A stretch of DNA of 64,000 bases, taken from Microcella alkalica (GTDB lineage: Bacteria > Actinomycetota > Actinomycetes > Actinomycetales > Microbacteriaceae). Below, piece by piece: positions 52,524 through 61,032 of this stretch; position 1 is the first letter of the stretch; each line of letters opens with the position of its first letter. The stretch covers positions 1 to 64,000 of the forward strand of contig NZ_JABUKC010000003.1 of assembly GCF_014595885.1 (NCBI RefSeq), written 5' to 3'. Made by a program: the position numbers and the translations under genes. The notes beneath the pieces were generated by a model, which worked only from the letters and a program-made list of their open reading frames with translations, had not been told where the DNA came from and searched no databases.

Positions 52524-53143
52524 CTCCGGGCTGCGCTCCAGCGGCCGTCGAGGGCGCCGACGTGCGCCCTCACGGCGTCGAGCGTCGGCAGCAGGCCGAT
52601 CCGGCGGGCCTCCTCGAGCGTCGGCGCCTCGAGATCCTTCGGCGACAGCAGCGGCTCGCCGGCCTCGGCGGGGAACTCGAGCCCGATCGTCGGGTCGAGC
52701 GGCGTGACGCCGTGCTCGGCCGCGGGATTGAACACCTCGCTCACGAGGTACGTGACCGTCGAGCCGTCCTCGAGCGAGACGAAGGCGTGCCCGAGCCCCT
52801 CGCCGACGTAGACCGCCCGGCGATCCACCGTGTCAAGCCGCACCGCATCCCATCTTCCGAAGGTCGGCGAGCCGACTCGGATGTCGACGACGTAGTCGAT
52901 CACCGCCCCGGCGGTCACGGTGACGTACTTCGCCTGGCTCGGCGGCACGTCGGCGAAGTGGATGCCCCGCACGACGCCGCGACGGGAGACCGAGCCGTTG
53001 CCCTGCCTCAGGTCGAGGGGGTGCCCGACGGCCTCGGCGAGCGCGTCGAAGCGGTACCACTCCCAGAAGACGCCGCGGTCGTCGGGGAACTGCCGGGGGG
53101 TGACCTCGAACGCGCCCGCGATCGAGAGCTCGCGGATCTGCAT
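52520..53143 (-). CDS. rmlC: dTDP-4-dehydrorhamnose 3,5-epimerase
   Basis: A 207-residue cupin epimerase, third step of dTDP-L-rhamnose synthesis. Conserved FPDDRGVFWEWYR near 19, SVSRRGVVRGIHFADVPP near 51 with the catalytic His, KYVTVTAGAV near 72, VYVGEGLGHAFVSLEDGS near 111 and the Tyr in VTYLVSEVFNP near 130. ATG start with TAGACT exactly 6 bases upstream. It completes the rml set, though it is transcribed apart from rmlBD and rmlA. Confidence 0.94.
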   Translation of the reverse strand: MQIRELSIAGAFEVTPRQFPDDRGVFWEWYRFDALAEAVGHPLDLRQGNGSVSRRGVVRGIHFADVPPSQAKYVTVTAGAVIDYVVDIRVGSPTFGRWDAVRLDTVDRRAVYVGEGLGHAFVSLEDGSTVTYLVSEVFNPAAEHGVTPLDPTIGLEFPAEAGEPLLSPKDLEAPTLEEARRIGLLPTLDAVRAHVGALDGRWSAARS

Positions 53144-53149
53144 CCCGCC

Positions 53150-53238
53150 AGTCTAGGGGCGGCGCCACCGAGGGGGCTCTGGAGGGCGGCTCGCCGACTG
53201 GCCCCCGTTCGGGGGTGGACCACTCGCGCTGGTAGGGT
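53150..53238. promoter_or_regulatory. Divergent promoter region, rmlC and GT4
   Basis: Minus-strand TAGACT (53150-53155) for rmlC; plus-strand TAGGGT (53233-53238) for the gene at 53281. Between them 53202-53215 is a perfect CCCCC-GTTC-GGGGG inverted repeat overlapping the -35 region of the plus promoter, a possible operator; the same core occurs at 9114-9125. Confidence 0.4.
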
Positions 53239-53280
53239 CGCCCGGGGGCGCCCGAGCCCCGACGCTGGAGGTGATGAGCC

Positions 53281-54426
53281 GTGTCGACGACCGCGCTGCG
53301 CGTGATCCTCGACCGCGCGGGCGAAGAGTCGCCCTCCGGCATCGGCCGCTACGCCCTCGAGCTCACCCGGCAGCTCATCGCGACGGCCCCCCGGGGCTGC
53401 GAGGTGCTCGGCGTCGTGCCCGCCTCCCCCGAGCCGGAGTACGACCGGCTCGAGCGCGAGCTGCCCGGCCTCGCCGGTCTGCACAAGAGCGCGCTCGACC
53501 GCCGCCAGCTCCGCGCCGCGTGGCAGCACGGGTTCACGCGCCTTCCCGGCGGTGGCATGGTGCACTCCCCGAGTCTGCTGGCGCCGCTGCGCCGGCACGA
53601 CCGGGTCGAGAGCCCTGGCGACCAGATGGTCGTCACCATCCACGACGCTGTGGCGTGGACGCACCCCGAGACGGTGCACCCCGCGCGCGCCTCGTGGATC
53701 AGGGCCATGGCGAGGCGAGCGCAACGCTACGCCGACGCCGTGGTCGTGCCGACGCACGCCGTCGCCGAGCAGCTCGGCGAAGTGCTCAACCTCGGCGACA
53801 GGGTGCGCGTGATCGCCGGAGCGGTGAGCTCGACGCTCGTGCTCGGCGACGACGCCGACGAACGGGCCGAGCGCCTCGGTCTGCCCGACCGGTACGTGCT
53901 CGGGGTCGGTCCCTTCGAACCGCGCAAGGGCACGCGCGAGCTGCTCTGGGCGCTCGCCGACACCGCCGCCCCGAGCATCCCTCTCGTGCTCGCCGGCCCG
54001 ACGGGCGATGCTGACGTCGACATCGCATCGGTCCGAGCGGATGCCCGACTCGCGCCCGACCGCGTGCTCGCGCTCGGCGCCCTCGACGACGCCGACCTCG
54101 CCGTGGTCTACGACCGAGCGGCGGCCCTCGTGGTGCCGAGCCTCGCGGAGGGGTTCCCGCTGCCCGTGCTCGAGGCGATGAGCCTCGGCACGCCGGTCGT
54201 GCACTCCGATGCTCCCGCGCTCCTCGAGGTCGCTGCCGATGCGGGCCTGGTGGTGCCGCGCGCCGACTTCGCGGGGTATCCGCGACGCATCGCGGAGGCC
54301 CTGCGTCGCGTGCTCGAGGAGCCGCTGCTCGCTGAGGAGCTCGTCGTGCGCGGGCACGACCGGGTCCGCGCCTTCAGCTGGCGCGACTCGGCCGAGAAGA
54401 CCTGGCAGCTGCACGCCGACCTGTAA
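53281..54426 (+). CDS. Glycosyltransferase family 4 (mannosyltransferase-like)
   Basis: A 381-residue GT4 enzyme: RVILDRAGEESPSGIGRYALE at the N terminus contains the glycine-rich acceptor loop (SGIGRY), VHSPSLLAPLRR near 96, VTIHDAVAWTHPE near 118, then the donor domain with YVLGVGPFEPRKGTREL near 205 and VVPSLAEGFPLPVLEAMSLG near 285 with the E-x7-E pair. SxIGRY and EGFGLP-type motifs are those of mannosyl- and rhamnosyltransferases such as WbdA/WbaZ. GTG start with GGAGG 10 bases upstream. Confidence 0.87.
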   Translation: MSTTALRVILDRAGEESPSGIGRYALELTRQLIATAPRGCEVLGVVPASPEPEYDRLERELPGLAGLHKSALDRRQLRAAWQHGFTRLPGGGMVHSPSLLAPLRRHDRVESPGDQMVVTIHDAVAWTHPETVHPARASWIRAMARRAQRYADAVVVPTHAVAEQLGEVLNLGDRVRVIAGAVSSTLVLGDDADERAERLGLPDRYVLGVGPFEPRKGTRELLWALADTAAPSIPLVLAGPTGDADVDIASVRADARLAPDRVLALGALDDADLAVVYDRAAALVVPSLAEGFPLPVLEAMSLGTPVVHSDAPALLEVAADAGLVVPRADFAGYPRRIAEALRRVLEEPLLAEELVVRGHDRVRAFSWRDSAEKTWQLHADL

Positions 54427-54436
54427 GCGGGGCGCG

Positions 54437-55759
54437 TCACTCCGCGGTCGGGGCGACCGCCTCGGCGACGAGCGAGCGGGACAGGGCGTAGTCGGGCTCG
54501 ACGTTGTCGATCGTCGGCGGCGTGAGCTCGACGTCGGTGATCGGCAGCTCGCGCGCCTTCACCGCGAGGTCGCTCAGCACGCCGAGCATCGCCTGCGGGA
54601 TGTCGGTGCGCACCACCTGCGTGCCAGCCTCGGCGATGGCCTGGAACCGGGTGAGCACGGTCGCCGGCTCGACCTGGCGCAGGATCGCCTCCTGGATCTG
54701 CCGCTGGTGCGCCATCCGGTCGAAGTCGGTGAGGTTGTAGCGGTTGCGCGCGTACCAGAGCGCGGTGTCGCCGTCCATGCGTTGCTCACCCGCCTCGATG
54801 CGACCCACCACGGGGCCGCCGTTGATGCCGAGATCCATGCCGGGCTCGGCCACCGTCACGGTGACGCCGCCCAGCGCATCGATGAGCTGCGCGAAGCCCT
54901 GCATGTCGATGAGCACCGTGTACTGCACCTCGAGTCCCGTGACGCCCTCGACGGCGTCCTTCATCGCCTCGATGCCGGGCGTGCTGCCCTCGCGCTCGGC
55001 CCTGGGATACAGCTCGGGGTGCTCCTCCGCCCAGGGGTAGAGGTAGCTGATGAGGCAGTCGTCACCGCAGTCGAAACCGTTGGGCCACTCCTCCCACAGC
55101 GGCGACCCCTCGGCGAACGGGGCGTTGTAGAGGTTGCGCGGGATGCCGATCATCGTCACCGCGCCCGTGCCGGCGTCGACGCTCGCGAGACTGATCGAGT
55201 CGGGGCGCAGGCCGATGCGGTCGGGGCCGGCGTCGCCGCCGAGCAGGAGGATGTTGTAGCGGCCGTCGATGGGCGGCTCGATGAAGCCGCCGGCGAAGAC
55301 GCTGCCGAGGGTGTCGCGCCCGATGCCGGTCGCCCACGCCGCCCACGCCGAGCCGCCAACCGTGAGCACGAGCGAGAGCGCCACGAATCCGGCCAGCGGC
55401 GCACGCGCGCTCGGGGTCGCCCGCACGATGCGAGCGAGCGAGAGGGCGTTGATCGTGGTGGCGAGCCACAGCACCGCGTAGAAGATGAGCCCGAGCTGGG
55501 CCACCCACAGCGTGACGACGTTGGTCGCGATCGTCAGGGCCACGGGACGCGCGAGCGCGAACAGCAGCAGGCCGCCGAGCACGACGCCCCACAGCACGAA
55601 TGTCGCTCCGACGGCGAAGCGCCCCCATTTGCGGTCGCCGGCGAGCAGCTGCGCCGAGCCGGGGACGAGCAGGTTGAGGCCCAGCAGCCACCACGCGCGC
55701 TTCGCCATGAGCTCCGGCTGGCGCGTGTCGGGGTGCCGCAGCGGCGAGGTCAGGCTCAC
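54437..55759 (-). CDS. LytR-CpsA-Psr (LCP) family cell-wall glycan ligase
   Basis: A 440-residue membrane protein that transfers a lipid-linked glycopolymer to peptidoglycan. An N-terminal region of four hydrophobic segments (about 22-145) is longer than the single anchor of most LCP proteins; the external LCP domain (about 165-390) has LLLGGDAG, LRPDSISLASVD, IGIPRNLYN and the NRYNLTDFDRMAHQRQIQ motif with the conserved arginines that bind the pyrophosphate lipid. GTG start overlapping the purE stop by 4 bases, so it is the last gene of purK-purE-LCP. It is the natural acceptor-end enzyme for the glycan encoded upstream. Confidence 0.93.
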   Translation of the reverse strand: MSLTSPLRHPDTRQPELMAKRAWWLLGLNLLVPGSAQLLAGDRKWGRFAVGATFVLWGVVLGGLLLFALARPVALTIATNVVTLWVAQLGLIFYAVLWLATTINALSLARIVRATPSARAPLAGFVALSLVLTVGGSAWAAWATGIGRDTLGSVFAGGFIEPPIDGRYNILLLGGDAGPDRIGLRPDSISLASVDAGTGAVTMIGIPRNLYNAPFAEGSPLWEEWPNGFDCGDDCLISYLYPWAEEHPELYPRAEREGSTPGIEAMKDAVEGVTGLEVQYTVLIDMQGFAQLIDALGGVTVTVAEPGMDLGINGGPVVGRIEAGEQRMDGDTALWYARNRYNLTDFDRMAHQRQIQEAILRQVEPATVLTRFQAIAEAGTQVVRTDIPQAMLGVLSDLAVKARELPITDVELTPPTIDNVEPDYALSRSLVAEAVAPTAE

Positions 55760-56274
55760 CGCTCGCGGGAGGCGACCGCGGTCTTGAGCGCCTCGTTCTT
55801 GGTCGCCACGGCCTGCTCGAGGCCGGCGGCGAAGGCGGCCAGCTTCTCGGCGACCCGGGCATCCGTCGCCCCGATCATGCGCGCGGCGAGGATGCCGGCG
55901 TTGCGCGCGCCGCCGATCGACACCGTCGCGACCGGGATGCCCGCGGGCATCTGCACGATGCTGAGCAGCGAGTCCATGCCGTCGAGGTACGCCAGCGGCA
56001 CGGGCACACCGATGACCGGCAGCGTCGTGACCGAGGCGATCATGCCGGGCAGGTGCGCGGCGCCGCCGGCTCCGGCGATGATGGCGCGGATGCCCCGGCC
56101 GGCGGCCGCGCGACCGAAGGCGATCATCGCGTCCGGCGTGCGGTGGGCGCTCAGCACCTCGACCTCGCAGGCGATGCCGAACTCGTCGAGGGCCGCGACG
56201 GCGTGCCGCATGACCGACCAGTCGGAGTCGGAGCCCATGACGACGGCGATGAGGGGGGCGGACACGTCGTTCAT
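55756..56274 (-). CDS. purE: N5-carboxyaminoimidazole ribonucleotide mutase
   Basis: A 172-residue class I PurE that converts N5-CAIR to CAIR in purine synthesis. Motifs: VVMGSDSDWSVM near 12 (phosphate and substrate loop), VLSAHRTPD near 40 with the catalytic His, AGAGGAAHLPGMIA near 66 and GVPVP near 88. ATG 56274 has GAGG 6 bases upstream. Eight bases after purK, 4-base overlap with the LCP gene. Confidence 0.96.
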   Translation of the reverse strand: MNDVSAPLIAVVMGSDSDWSVMRHAVAALDEFGIACEVEVLSAHRTPDAMIAFGRAAAGRGIRAIIAGAGGAAHLPGMIASVTTLPVIGVPVPLAYLDGMDSLLSIVQMPAGIPVATVSIGGARNAGILAARMIGATDARVAEKLAAFAAGLEQAVATKNEALKTAVASRER

Positions 56275-56282
56275 GCTAGGCC

Positions 56283-57383
56283 TCAGGCGTCGAAGTGGGC
56301 GGCCGCGGCGCGCGCCCGGTAGGCGACGTCGTCGAGGTCGTCGCCGATCGCGGTGACGTGGCCGGCCTTGCGGCCCGCGCGCGGGCCCTTCCCGTAGGCG
56401 TGCACCTTGACGGCGGGCTGGTGCCCGAGCGCCGCGGCGATGGCCGGCGCGGGCAGCGAGCCGAAGACGTTGATCATGACGCTCCAGTCGGCGAGGGCAT
56501 CCGTCGCCCCCAGCGGCCAGTCGAGCACAGCGCGCAGGTGCTGCTCGAACTGGCTCGTGACCGAGCCGTCGATCGAGAAGTGGCCGGAGTTGTGGGGGCG
56601 CATCGCGAGCTCGTTGACGAGCACGCGGCCGTCGGCGGCGTGGAAGAGCTCGACCGCGAGCACGCCCGTGACGCCGAGCCCGTTCGCGACGGTCGTGGCG
56701 ATCTCGGCCGCGGCGCGCTCGGCGGCGTCGCCGACGTGCGGGGCGGGGGCGATGACCTCGGCGCAGACTCCCCCGCGCTGCACGGTCTCGACGAGCGGCC
56801 ACAGGCGCACCTCGCCGCTCGGGCGGCGCGCGGCGAGCTGCGCGAGCTCGCGCTGGAAGACCACGAGCTCCTCCACGAGCACGGGTCCCGCCTCGAGCCA
56901 GTCGTCGGCGCCGCGCGCGTCGTCGACGATGCGCACGCCCTTGCCGTCGTAGCCGCCGCGGGGCGTCTTCACGATCGCGCGGCCGCCGTGGTCGGCGAGA
57001 AAGCCCGCGAGCGCGTCGGCGCTCTCGACGCGCGCCCAGTCGGGCATCGGCACGCCGAGTTCGCCGAGGCGCTCGCGCATGAGCAGCTTGTCCTGCGCGT
57101 AGAGCAGCGCCTCGGGGCCTGGCCGCACGGCGACGCCGGCGTCGACGAGCGCGGCGAGCACCTCCTGCGGCACGTGCTCGTGATCGAAGGTGATGGCGTC
57201 GCAGCCGCGGGCGAACTCGAGCACCGTCGCGGCATCCCGATAGTCGCCGACTGCGGTCGCCGCGAGTCGGGCCGACGCGTCGGGAGCCTCCGCGAGCACG
57301 CGGATCTCGATGCCGAGCGCGACCGCCGCGGGCACCATCATGCGTGCGAGCTGGCCACCTCCGATGACGCCGACGACGGGCAT
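56283..57383 (-). CDS. purK: N5-carboxyaminoimidazole ribonucleotide synthase
   Basis: A 366-residue ATP-grasp enzyme that makes N5-CAIR from AIR, bicarbonate and ATP. N terminus VGVIGGGQLARMM, FEHVPQE-type segment FDHEHVPQEVL near 68, ATP-grasp lysine region AIVKTPRGGYDGKG near 136, EELVVFQRELA near 171 and NELAMRPHNSGHFSIDG near 255. ATG with GGAGAG upstream; divergent from the GtrA gene. The order purK, purE with GtrA divergent matches Rv3276c, Rv3275c and Rv3277. Confidence 0.96.
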   Translation of the reverse strand: MPVVGVIGGGQLARMMVPAAVALGIEIRVLAEAPDASARLAATAVGDYRDAATVLEFARGCDAITFDHEHVPQEVLAALVDAGVAVRPGPEALLYAQDKLLMRERLGELGVPMPDWARVESADALAGFLADHGGRAIVKTPRGGYDGKGVRIVDDARGADDWLEAGPVLVEELVVFQRELAQLAARRPSGEVRLWPLVETVQRGGVCAEVIAPAPHVGDAAERAAAEIATTVANGLGVTGVLAVELFHAADGRVLVNELAMRPHNSGHFSIDGSVTSQFEQHLRAVLDWPLGATDALADWSVMINVFGSLPAPAIAAALGHQPAVKVHAYGKGPRAGRKAGHVTAIGDDLDDVAYRARAAAAHFDA

Positions 57384-57396
57384 GCGGGCTCTCCTC

Positions 57397-57402
57397 TAGA
57401 TT
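57397..57402 (+). promoter_or_regulatory. -10 box of the GtrA gene
   Basis: TAGATT in the 59-bp gap divergent from purK; start near 57409 and GGAGG just before ATG 57443. Confidence 0.4.
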
Positions 57403-57442
57403 GGGGGCTTCGTCTTCCATTGTGGTGCACCCCGGAGGCCCC

Positions 57443-57895
57443 ATGCCCCACTTGCTCGCCCAGTTCGCCCGCTTCGGCGCGGTCGGGCTCGTCGGGCTCG
57501 TGGTCGACGTCGCGCTGTTCAACGTGCTGCGGGTGACGGTGCTCTCGCCCGAGGCGCTCGAGGCGGGCCCGATCATCGCCAAGGTCGTCTCGACGTCGGT
57601 CGCGATCGCCGTGAACTGGGTCGGCAGCCGCTACTGGAGCTTCCGCCTCCGTCGACGTCGCCCGCCGGCCCGCGAGGCGGTCGAGTTCGCGATCGTGAGT
57701 ATCGGCGGCATGCTCATCGCCGTCGGCTGCCTCGCGGTCTCGCGCGAGGTGCTGGGCTTCACGAGCCTGCTCGCCGACAACATCGCCTCGAACGTCGTGG
57801 GGCTCGGCCTGGGCAGCCTGTTCCGGTTCGCACTGTACCGCTGGTGGGTGTTCCACCCCAGGCGGGATGCCCCCGCCGAGCAGCTCGTCGGCTGA
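57443..57895 (+). CDS. GtrA-family membrane protein
   Basis: A 150-residue protein with four hydrophobic segments (about 8-28, 43-60, 82-102, 112-132) and the GtrA signatures FARFGAVGLVGLVVDVALFN, NWVGSRYWSFR and FRFALYRWWVF. GtrA proteins are thought to flip or help flip polyprenyl-phosphate sugars. It occupies the position of Rv3277. A TTG-initiated longer form (from 57401) is possible but would use no ribosome-binding site; GGAGG supports ATG 57443. Confidence 0.88.
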   Translation: MPHLLAQFARFGAVGLVGLVVDVALFNVLRVTVLSPEALEAGPIIAKVVSTSVAIAVNWVGSRYWSFRLRRRRPPAREAVEFAIVSIGGMLIAVGCLAVSREVLGFTSLLADNIASNVVGLGLGSLFRFALYRWWVFHPRRDAPAEQLVG

Positions 57896-57897
57896 GG

Positions 57898-58413
57898 TCA
57901 GCCCGCGAGGCGGGTGGCGCCGGTCTGGCGCCGAGCATCCGCGACCGATGACCGACTGTGCTCCATGAGGTCGGTGAGCGCCTCCTGCACGAGGGCGGCT
58001 CGGGGCAGGTCGCGCAGCACGACGGGGCGGTCGAGCCCCGTGTTGAGCAGGATATCGCCGGAGCGGAATAGCCGCTGCAGCCCCGACTGCCGCAGCGCGA
58101 CGTCGTAGCTGCGACTGTGCAGCACCTCCTGCCGGGTGCGCACGACGAGCCCGTGCCGGATCACGATGCGCCGCGTCGTGATGAGCACGTGGCTGGCGAG
58201 CCAGCGCACGTACGGCGCGAGCACGAGCAGCAGCAGGGCGAGCGCGCCGGCGGCGATGATGAGGACGCGCAGCCAGAGCTCGTCGAGCACCGCCGCACCG
58301 TAGACGGCTCCGCCCGACACCGCGAGCAGCACGAGCACGGGCAGCACGAGCGCCCGCGCGTGGGCGCGCAGCAGCACGATCACGCGCTCCGGATCGGGCT
58401 GCTCGCCGGTCAT
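57898..58413 (-). CDS. PH-domain (bacterial PH2-like) membrane protein
   Basis: A 171-residue protein with two hydrophobic segments (about 20-38 and 46-66), then a bacterial pleckstrin-homology-like domain (about 72-145) with TTRRIVIRHGLVVRTRQEVL and DILLNTGLDRP. Position and layout match Rv3278c. Function unknown; the family is usually membrane-peripheral. Three bases after birA, so co-transcribed. Confidence 0.82.
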   Translation of the reverse strand: MTGEQPDPERVIVLLRAHARALVLPVLVLLAVSGGAVYGAAVLDELWLRVLIIAAGALALLLLVLAPYVRWLASHVLITTRRIVIRHGLVVRTRQEVLHSRSYDVALRQSGLQRLFRSGDILLNTGLDRPVVLRDLPRAALVQEALTDLMEHSRSSVADARRQTGATRLAG

Positions 58414-58416
58414 GCC

Positions 58417-59220
58417 CTATTCATAGCGCAGGTGGGTCACGTCGCCGGCCGACACGGCGACGAGGCTCGAGGAGGGCTCAGCCGCGCGCACGAGCAGGCG
58501 GCCGTCGTCGTCGAGCGCCTCGGCGACGCCGCGAAGGGGTGCGAGCCCCGGCTGGTCGACCCGCACCGCGTGGCCGAGGGTCGCGAGCACGGGCTCGACG
58601 AGGGAGCGGAGGGCCGCCGCGGTCGGAGCGGCGCGCCACTGCGCCACGAGGTCGAAGGTCTCGCGCAGGAAGGCGGCGAGGGCGCGATCGGTGAGCGCAG
58701 CATCCGCCGCATTGTCGTGGTCGGAGGCGGCGGCGGTCGTCGCGACGCCCTCGAGGGCGAGCGAGGTCGCGGTCGGCACGGGCAGCTGATCCTCGCGCAG
58801 GGTGAGGTTGAGGCCCGCGCCGATGACGACGCCGTGCGGGGTCAGCTCGGTGAGCACGCCGCTGAGTTTGCGCCCGTGCACGAGCACGTCGTTGGGCCAC
58901 TTCAGGCCCGCACCGGCCACGCCGAGCTCGCGCACCGCCCGCGTCATCGCGACGCCCGCGAGCAGCGGCAGCCAGCCGAGCTGCTGCGGGTCGAGGGCGG
59001 CCGGGTCGAGGCGCACGAAGATCGAGACGGCGAGGGATGCGCCGGCGGGAGCGCTCCAGACGCGGTCGAGGCGGCCGCGGCCGGCCGTCTGGTCGGCCGT
59101 GGCGAGCACCGCGAGGTCGGGCAGGTCGGCGGCCCGGCTCACGAGATCGGTGTTGGTCGAGGGGCAGGAGTCGCGCCACTCGAGCTGCGGTGCCACGGCG
59201 CGGGCCAGGGGATGCTCCAT
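58417..59220 (-). CDS. birA: Biotin--[acetyl-CoA-carboxylase] ligase
   Basis: A 267-residue biotin protein ligase that forms biotinyl-AMP and biotinylates carboxyl-carrier proteins. Motifs: SCPSTNTDLV near 18, ADQTAGRGRLDRVWSAPAG near 42 (biotin and AMP loop), GLKWPNDVLV near 104 with catalytic Lys, and GRKLSGVLTE near 115. There is no N-terminal DNA-binding domain, so it is a class I ligase without repressor function. ATG 59220 has TACCCT exactly 6 bases upstream, which rejects the longer frame. Same position as Rv3279c. Confidence 0.94.
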   Translation of the reverse strand: MEHPLARAVAPQLEWRDSCPSTNTDLVSRAADLPDLAVLATADQTAGRGRLDRVWSAPAGASLAVSIFVRLDPAALDPQQLGWLPLLAGVAMTRAVRELGVAGAGLKWPNDVLVHGRKLSGVLTELTPHGVVIGAGLNLTLREDQLPVPTATSLALEGVATTAAASDHDNAADAALTDRALAAFLRETFDLVAQWRAAPTAAALRSLVEPVLATLGHAVRVDQPGLAPLRGVAEALDDDGRLLVRAAEPSSSLVAVSAGDVTHLRYE

Positions 59221-59226
59221 GCCTCG

Positions 59227-59232
59227 AGGGTA
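59227..59232 (-). promoter_or_regulatory. Leaderless -10 box of birA
   Basis: Minus-strand TACCCT, 6-base spacer, ATG 59220. Divergent TACCGT at 59244-59249 may serve the transporter gene at 59294. Confidence 0.5.
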
Positions 59233-59293
59233 CGGCGCGGTGGTACCGTGGCCGACCGTCCGCGACCGCTCCCGCCACCCCTGGAGGTCACGC

Positions 59294-60868
59294 ATGACAG
59301 CCGCCCCCACCACCGCGCCCCGCGAGGCCTTCACCGGTCAGGTCGGGTTCATCCTCGCCGCGATCGGATCGGCCGTCGGCCTCGGCAACATCTGGCGCTT
59401 CCCCGGCGTCGCCTACGAGAACGGGGGCGGCGCGTTCCTCATCCCCTACGTGGTGGCGCTGCTGACGGCGGGCATCCCGATCCTCTTCCTCGACTACGCG
59501 ATCGGCCACCGGTTCCGCGGCGCCGCGCCGACGGCCCTGCGGCGGCTCGGCGGTGCGCGCGCGGGCAGGCTGCTCGAGGGGCTCGGCTGGTTCCAGGTCG
59601 CGATCGCCTTCGTGATCGGGCTGTACTACACGGTCGTCATCGCGTGGGCGCTCAGCTACTTCGTGTTCTCGTTCGACATCCGCTGGGGGGATGACCCGGC
59701 CGGCTTCTTCACCGGCGAGTACCTGCGCGTCTCCGACCCGGGGCTCAGCCTCGACTTCGTACCGGGTGTGCTGCTGCCGCTCGTGCTGGTGTGGATCGCC
59801 ACGATCGCGGTGCTCGGCCTCGGCGTCGCCAAGGGCATCCAGCGGGCGAACGTCATCTTCCTGCCGCTGCTGCTCGTGGGGTTCCTCGCGCTCGTGGTGC
59901 GCGCCCTCTTCCTCGACGGCTCGGCCGCGGGTCTGAACGCGCTCTTCACCCCCGACTTCGCCGCCCTCGTGAACCCCGACGTCTGGATCGCCGCCTACAG
60001 CCAGATCTTCTTCTCGCTGTCGATCGCGTTCGGCATCATGATCACCTACTCGTCGTACCGGCGACGCCGCTCGAACCTCACCGCACCGGCGCTCGTCGTG
60101 GCGTTCGCCAACTCGTCGTTCGAGATCCTCGCCGGCATCGGCGTCTTCGCGACGCTCGGCTTCTTCGCGGTGCAGCAGGGCGTCGCCGTCGGCGAGCTCG
60201 AGGGGCTCACGGGCGTCGGGTTGTCGTTCATCACCTTCCCCGCGATCGTCGCCGAGATGCCGGGCGGGCCGATCTTCGGCGCGCTCTTCTTCGGCTCGCT
60301 CGTCATGGCCGGCTTCACCTCGCTGCTGTCGGTGCTGCAGGTCGTCTCGGCGGCGTTCCAGGAGAAGTTCGGCGTCGGGCCGCGCGCCGCCGCGGCGACG
60401 ATCGGCGGCGTCTCGGCGGTGCTGTCGATCCTGCTGTTCTCGACCACGAGCGGCCTCATCGCGCTCGACACCGTCGACCACTACGTCAACAACCTCGGTA
60501 TCGTCGGCTCGGCGGTGCTGACGACCGTGCTCGTGATCCTCGTGCTGCGTCGCGGCGCCGAGCTGCGCGGGCACCTCACCGCGGTCTCGACCTTCCCCGT
60601 CGGCCGCATCTGGACGGTGCTCGTCGGCGCGCTCGCCCCGCTCGTGCTCGGCTTCATGCTCGTCTCGCGCATCATCGCCCTGCTCACCGAGGGCTACGAG
60701 GGCTACCCGCCGCTCTATCTCGGCATCGTCGGCTGGGGCTCGCTGCTGCTCATCGCGGTGCTCGCGGTCGCGCTCACCGCGCTGCGGTGGCGGCGATCGC
60801 CCGACGACTTCACCCCATGGCCGGCGCCGCACCAGCTGCCCACTTCGACCACGGGAGGCTCGCGATGA
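59294..60868 (+). CDS. Neurotransmitter:sodium symporter family transporter (MetP-like)
   Basis: A 524-residue Na+-coupled amino acid transporter with about twelve transmembrane segments. The first helix carries AAIGSAVGLGNIWRFP, the unwound Na+/substrate site of the family; ENGGGAFLIPY follows, and helix 6 has FFSLSIAFGIMITYSSY. The short downstream gene is a MetS-type subunit, and in Corynebacterium glutamicum MetP and MetS together import methionine and alanine; that substrate is the best guess here. ATG with GGAGG 6 bases upstream. Confidence 0.9.
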   Translation: MTAAPTTAPREAFTGQVGFILAAIGSAVGLGNIWRFPGVAYENGGGAFLIPYVVALLTAGIPILFLDYAIGHRFRGAAPTALRRLGGARAGRLLEGLGWFQVAIAFVIGLYYTVVIAWALSYFVFSFDIRWGDDPAGFFTGEYLRVSDPGLSLDFVPGVLLPLVLVWIATIAVLGLGVAKGIQRANVIFLPLLLVGFLALVVRALFLDGSAAGLNALFTPDFAALVNPDVWIAAYSQIFFSLSIAFGIMITYSSYRRRRSNLTAPALVVAFANSSFEILAGIGVFATLGFFAVQQGVAVGELEGLTGVGLSFITFPAIVAEMPGGPIFGALFFGSLVMAGFTSLLSVLQVVSAAFQEKFGVGPRAAAATIGGVSAVLSILLFSTTSGLIALDTVDHYVNNLGIVGSAVLTTVLVILVLRRGAELRGHLTAVSTFPVGRIWTVLVGALAPLVLGFMLVSRIIALLTEGYEGYPPLYLGIVGWGSLLLIAVLAVALTALRWRRSPDDFTPWPAPHQLPTSTTGGSR

Positions 60869-61032
60869 CTCCCACCGCCATCCTCTTCCTCGTGCTCGCC
60901 ATCGCGGTCGTGTGGGGCGGGCTCACGGCGAGCCTGCTCGTCCTGCGCGCGCGCCCCGAGCGCGCCGACTACCCCGCCGGCGGCGAGCACGACCAGCGCG
61001 AGGACGCCGGGCCGGTCGAGCGCGACACCTAG
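60865..61032 (+). CDS. MetS-like small subunit of the NSS transporter
   Basis: A 55-residue protein with one hydrophobic segment (about 5-26, TAILFLVLAIAVVWGGLTAS) and a charged tail rich in Asp/Glu/Arg. It matches the methionine/alanine import NSS transporter small subunit family. ATG overlaps the transporter stop by 4 bases. Its TAG shares CTAG with the convergent PfkB gene. Confidence 0.83.
   Translation: MTPTAILFLVLAIAVVWGGLTASLLVLRARPERADYPAGGEHDQREDAGPVERDT

Noticed and set aside
56275-57582. Apparent 608-residue protein extending purE upstream through purK
   Set aside because: It is an accidental open frame overlapping purK in another frame; PurE is a complete 172-residue protein from ATG 56274.
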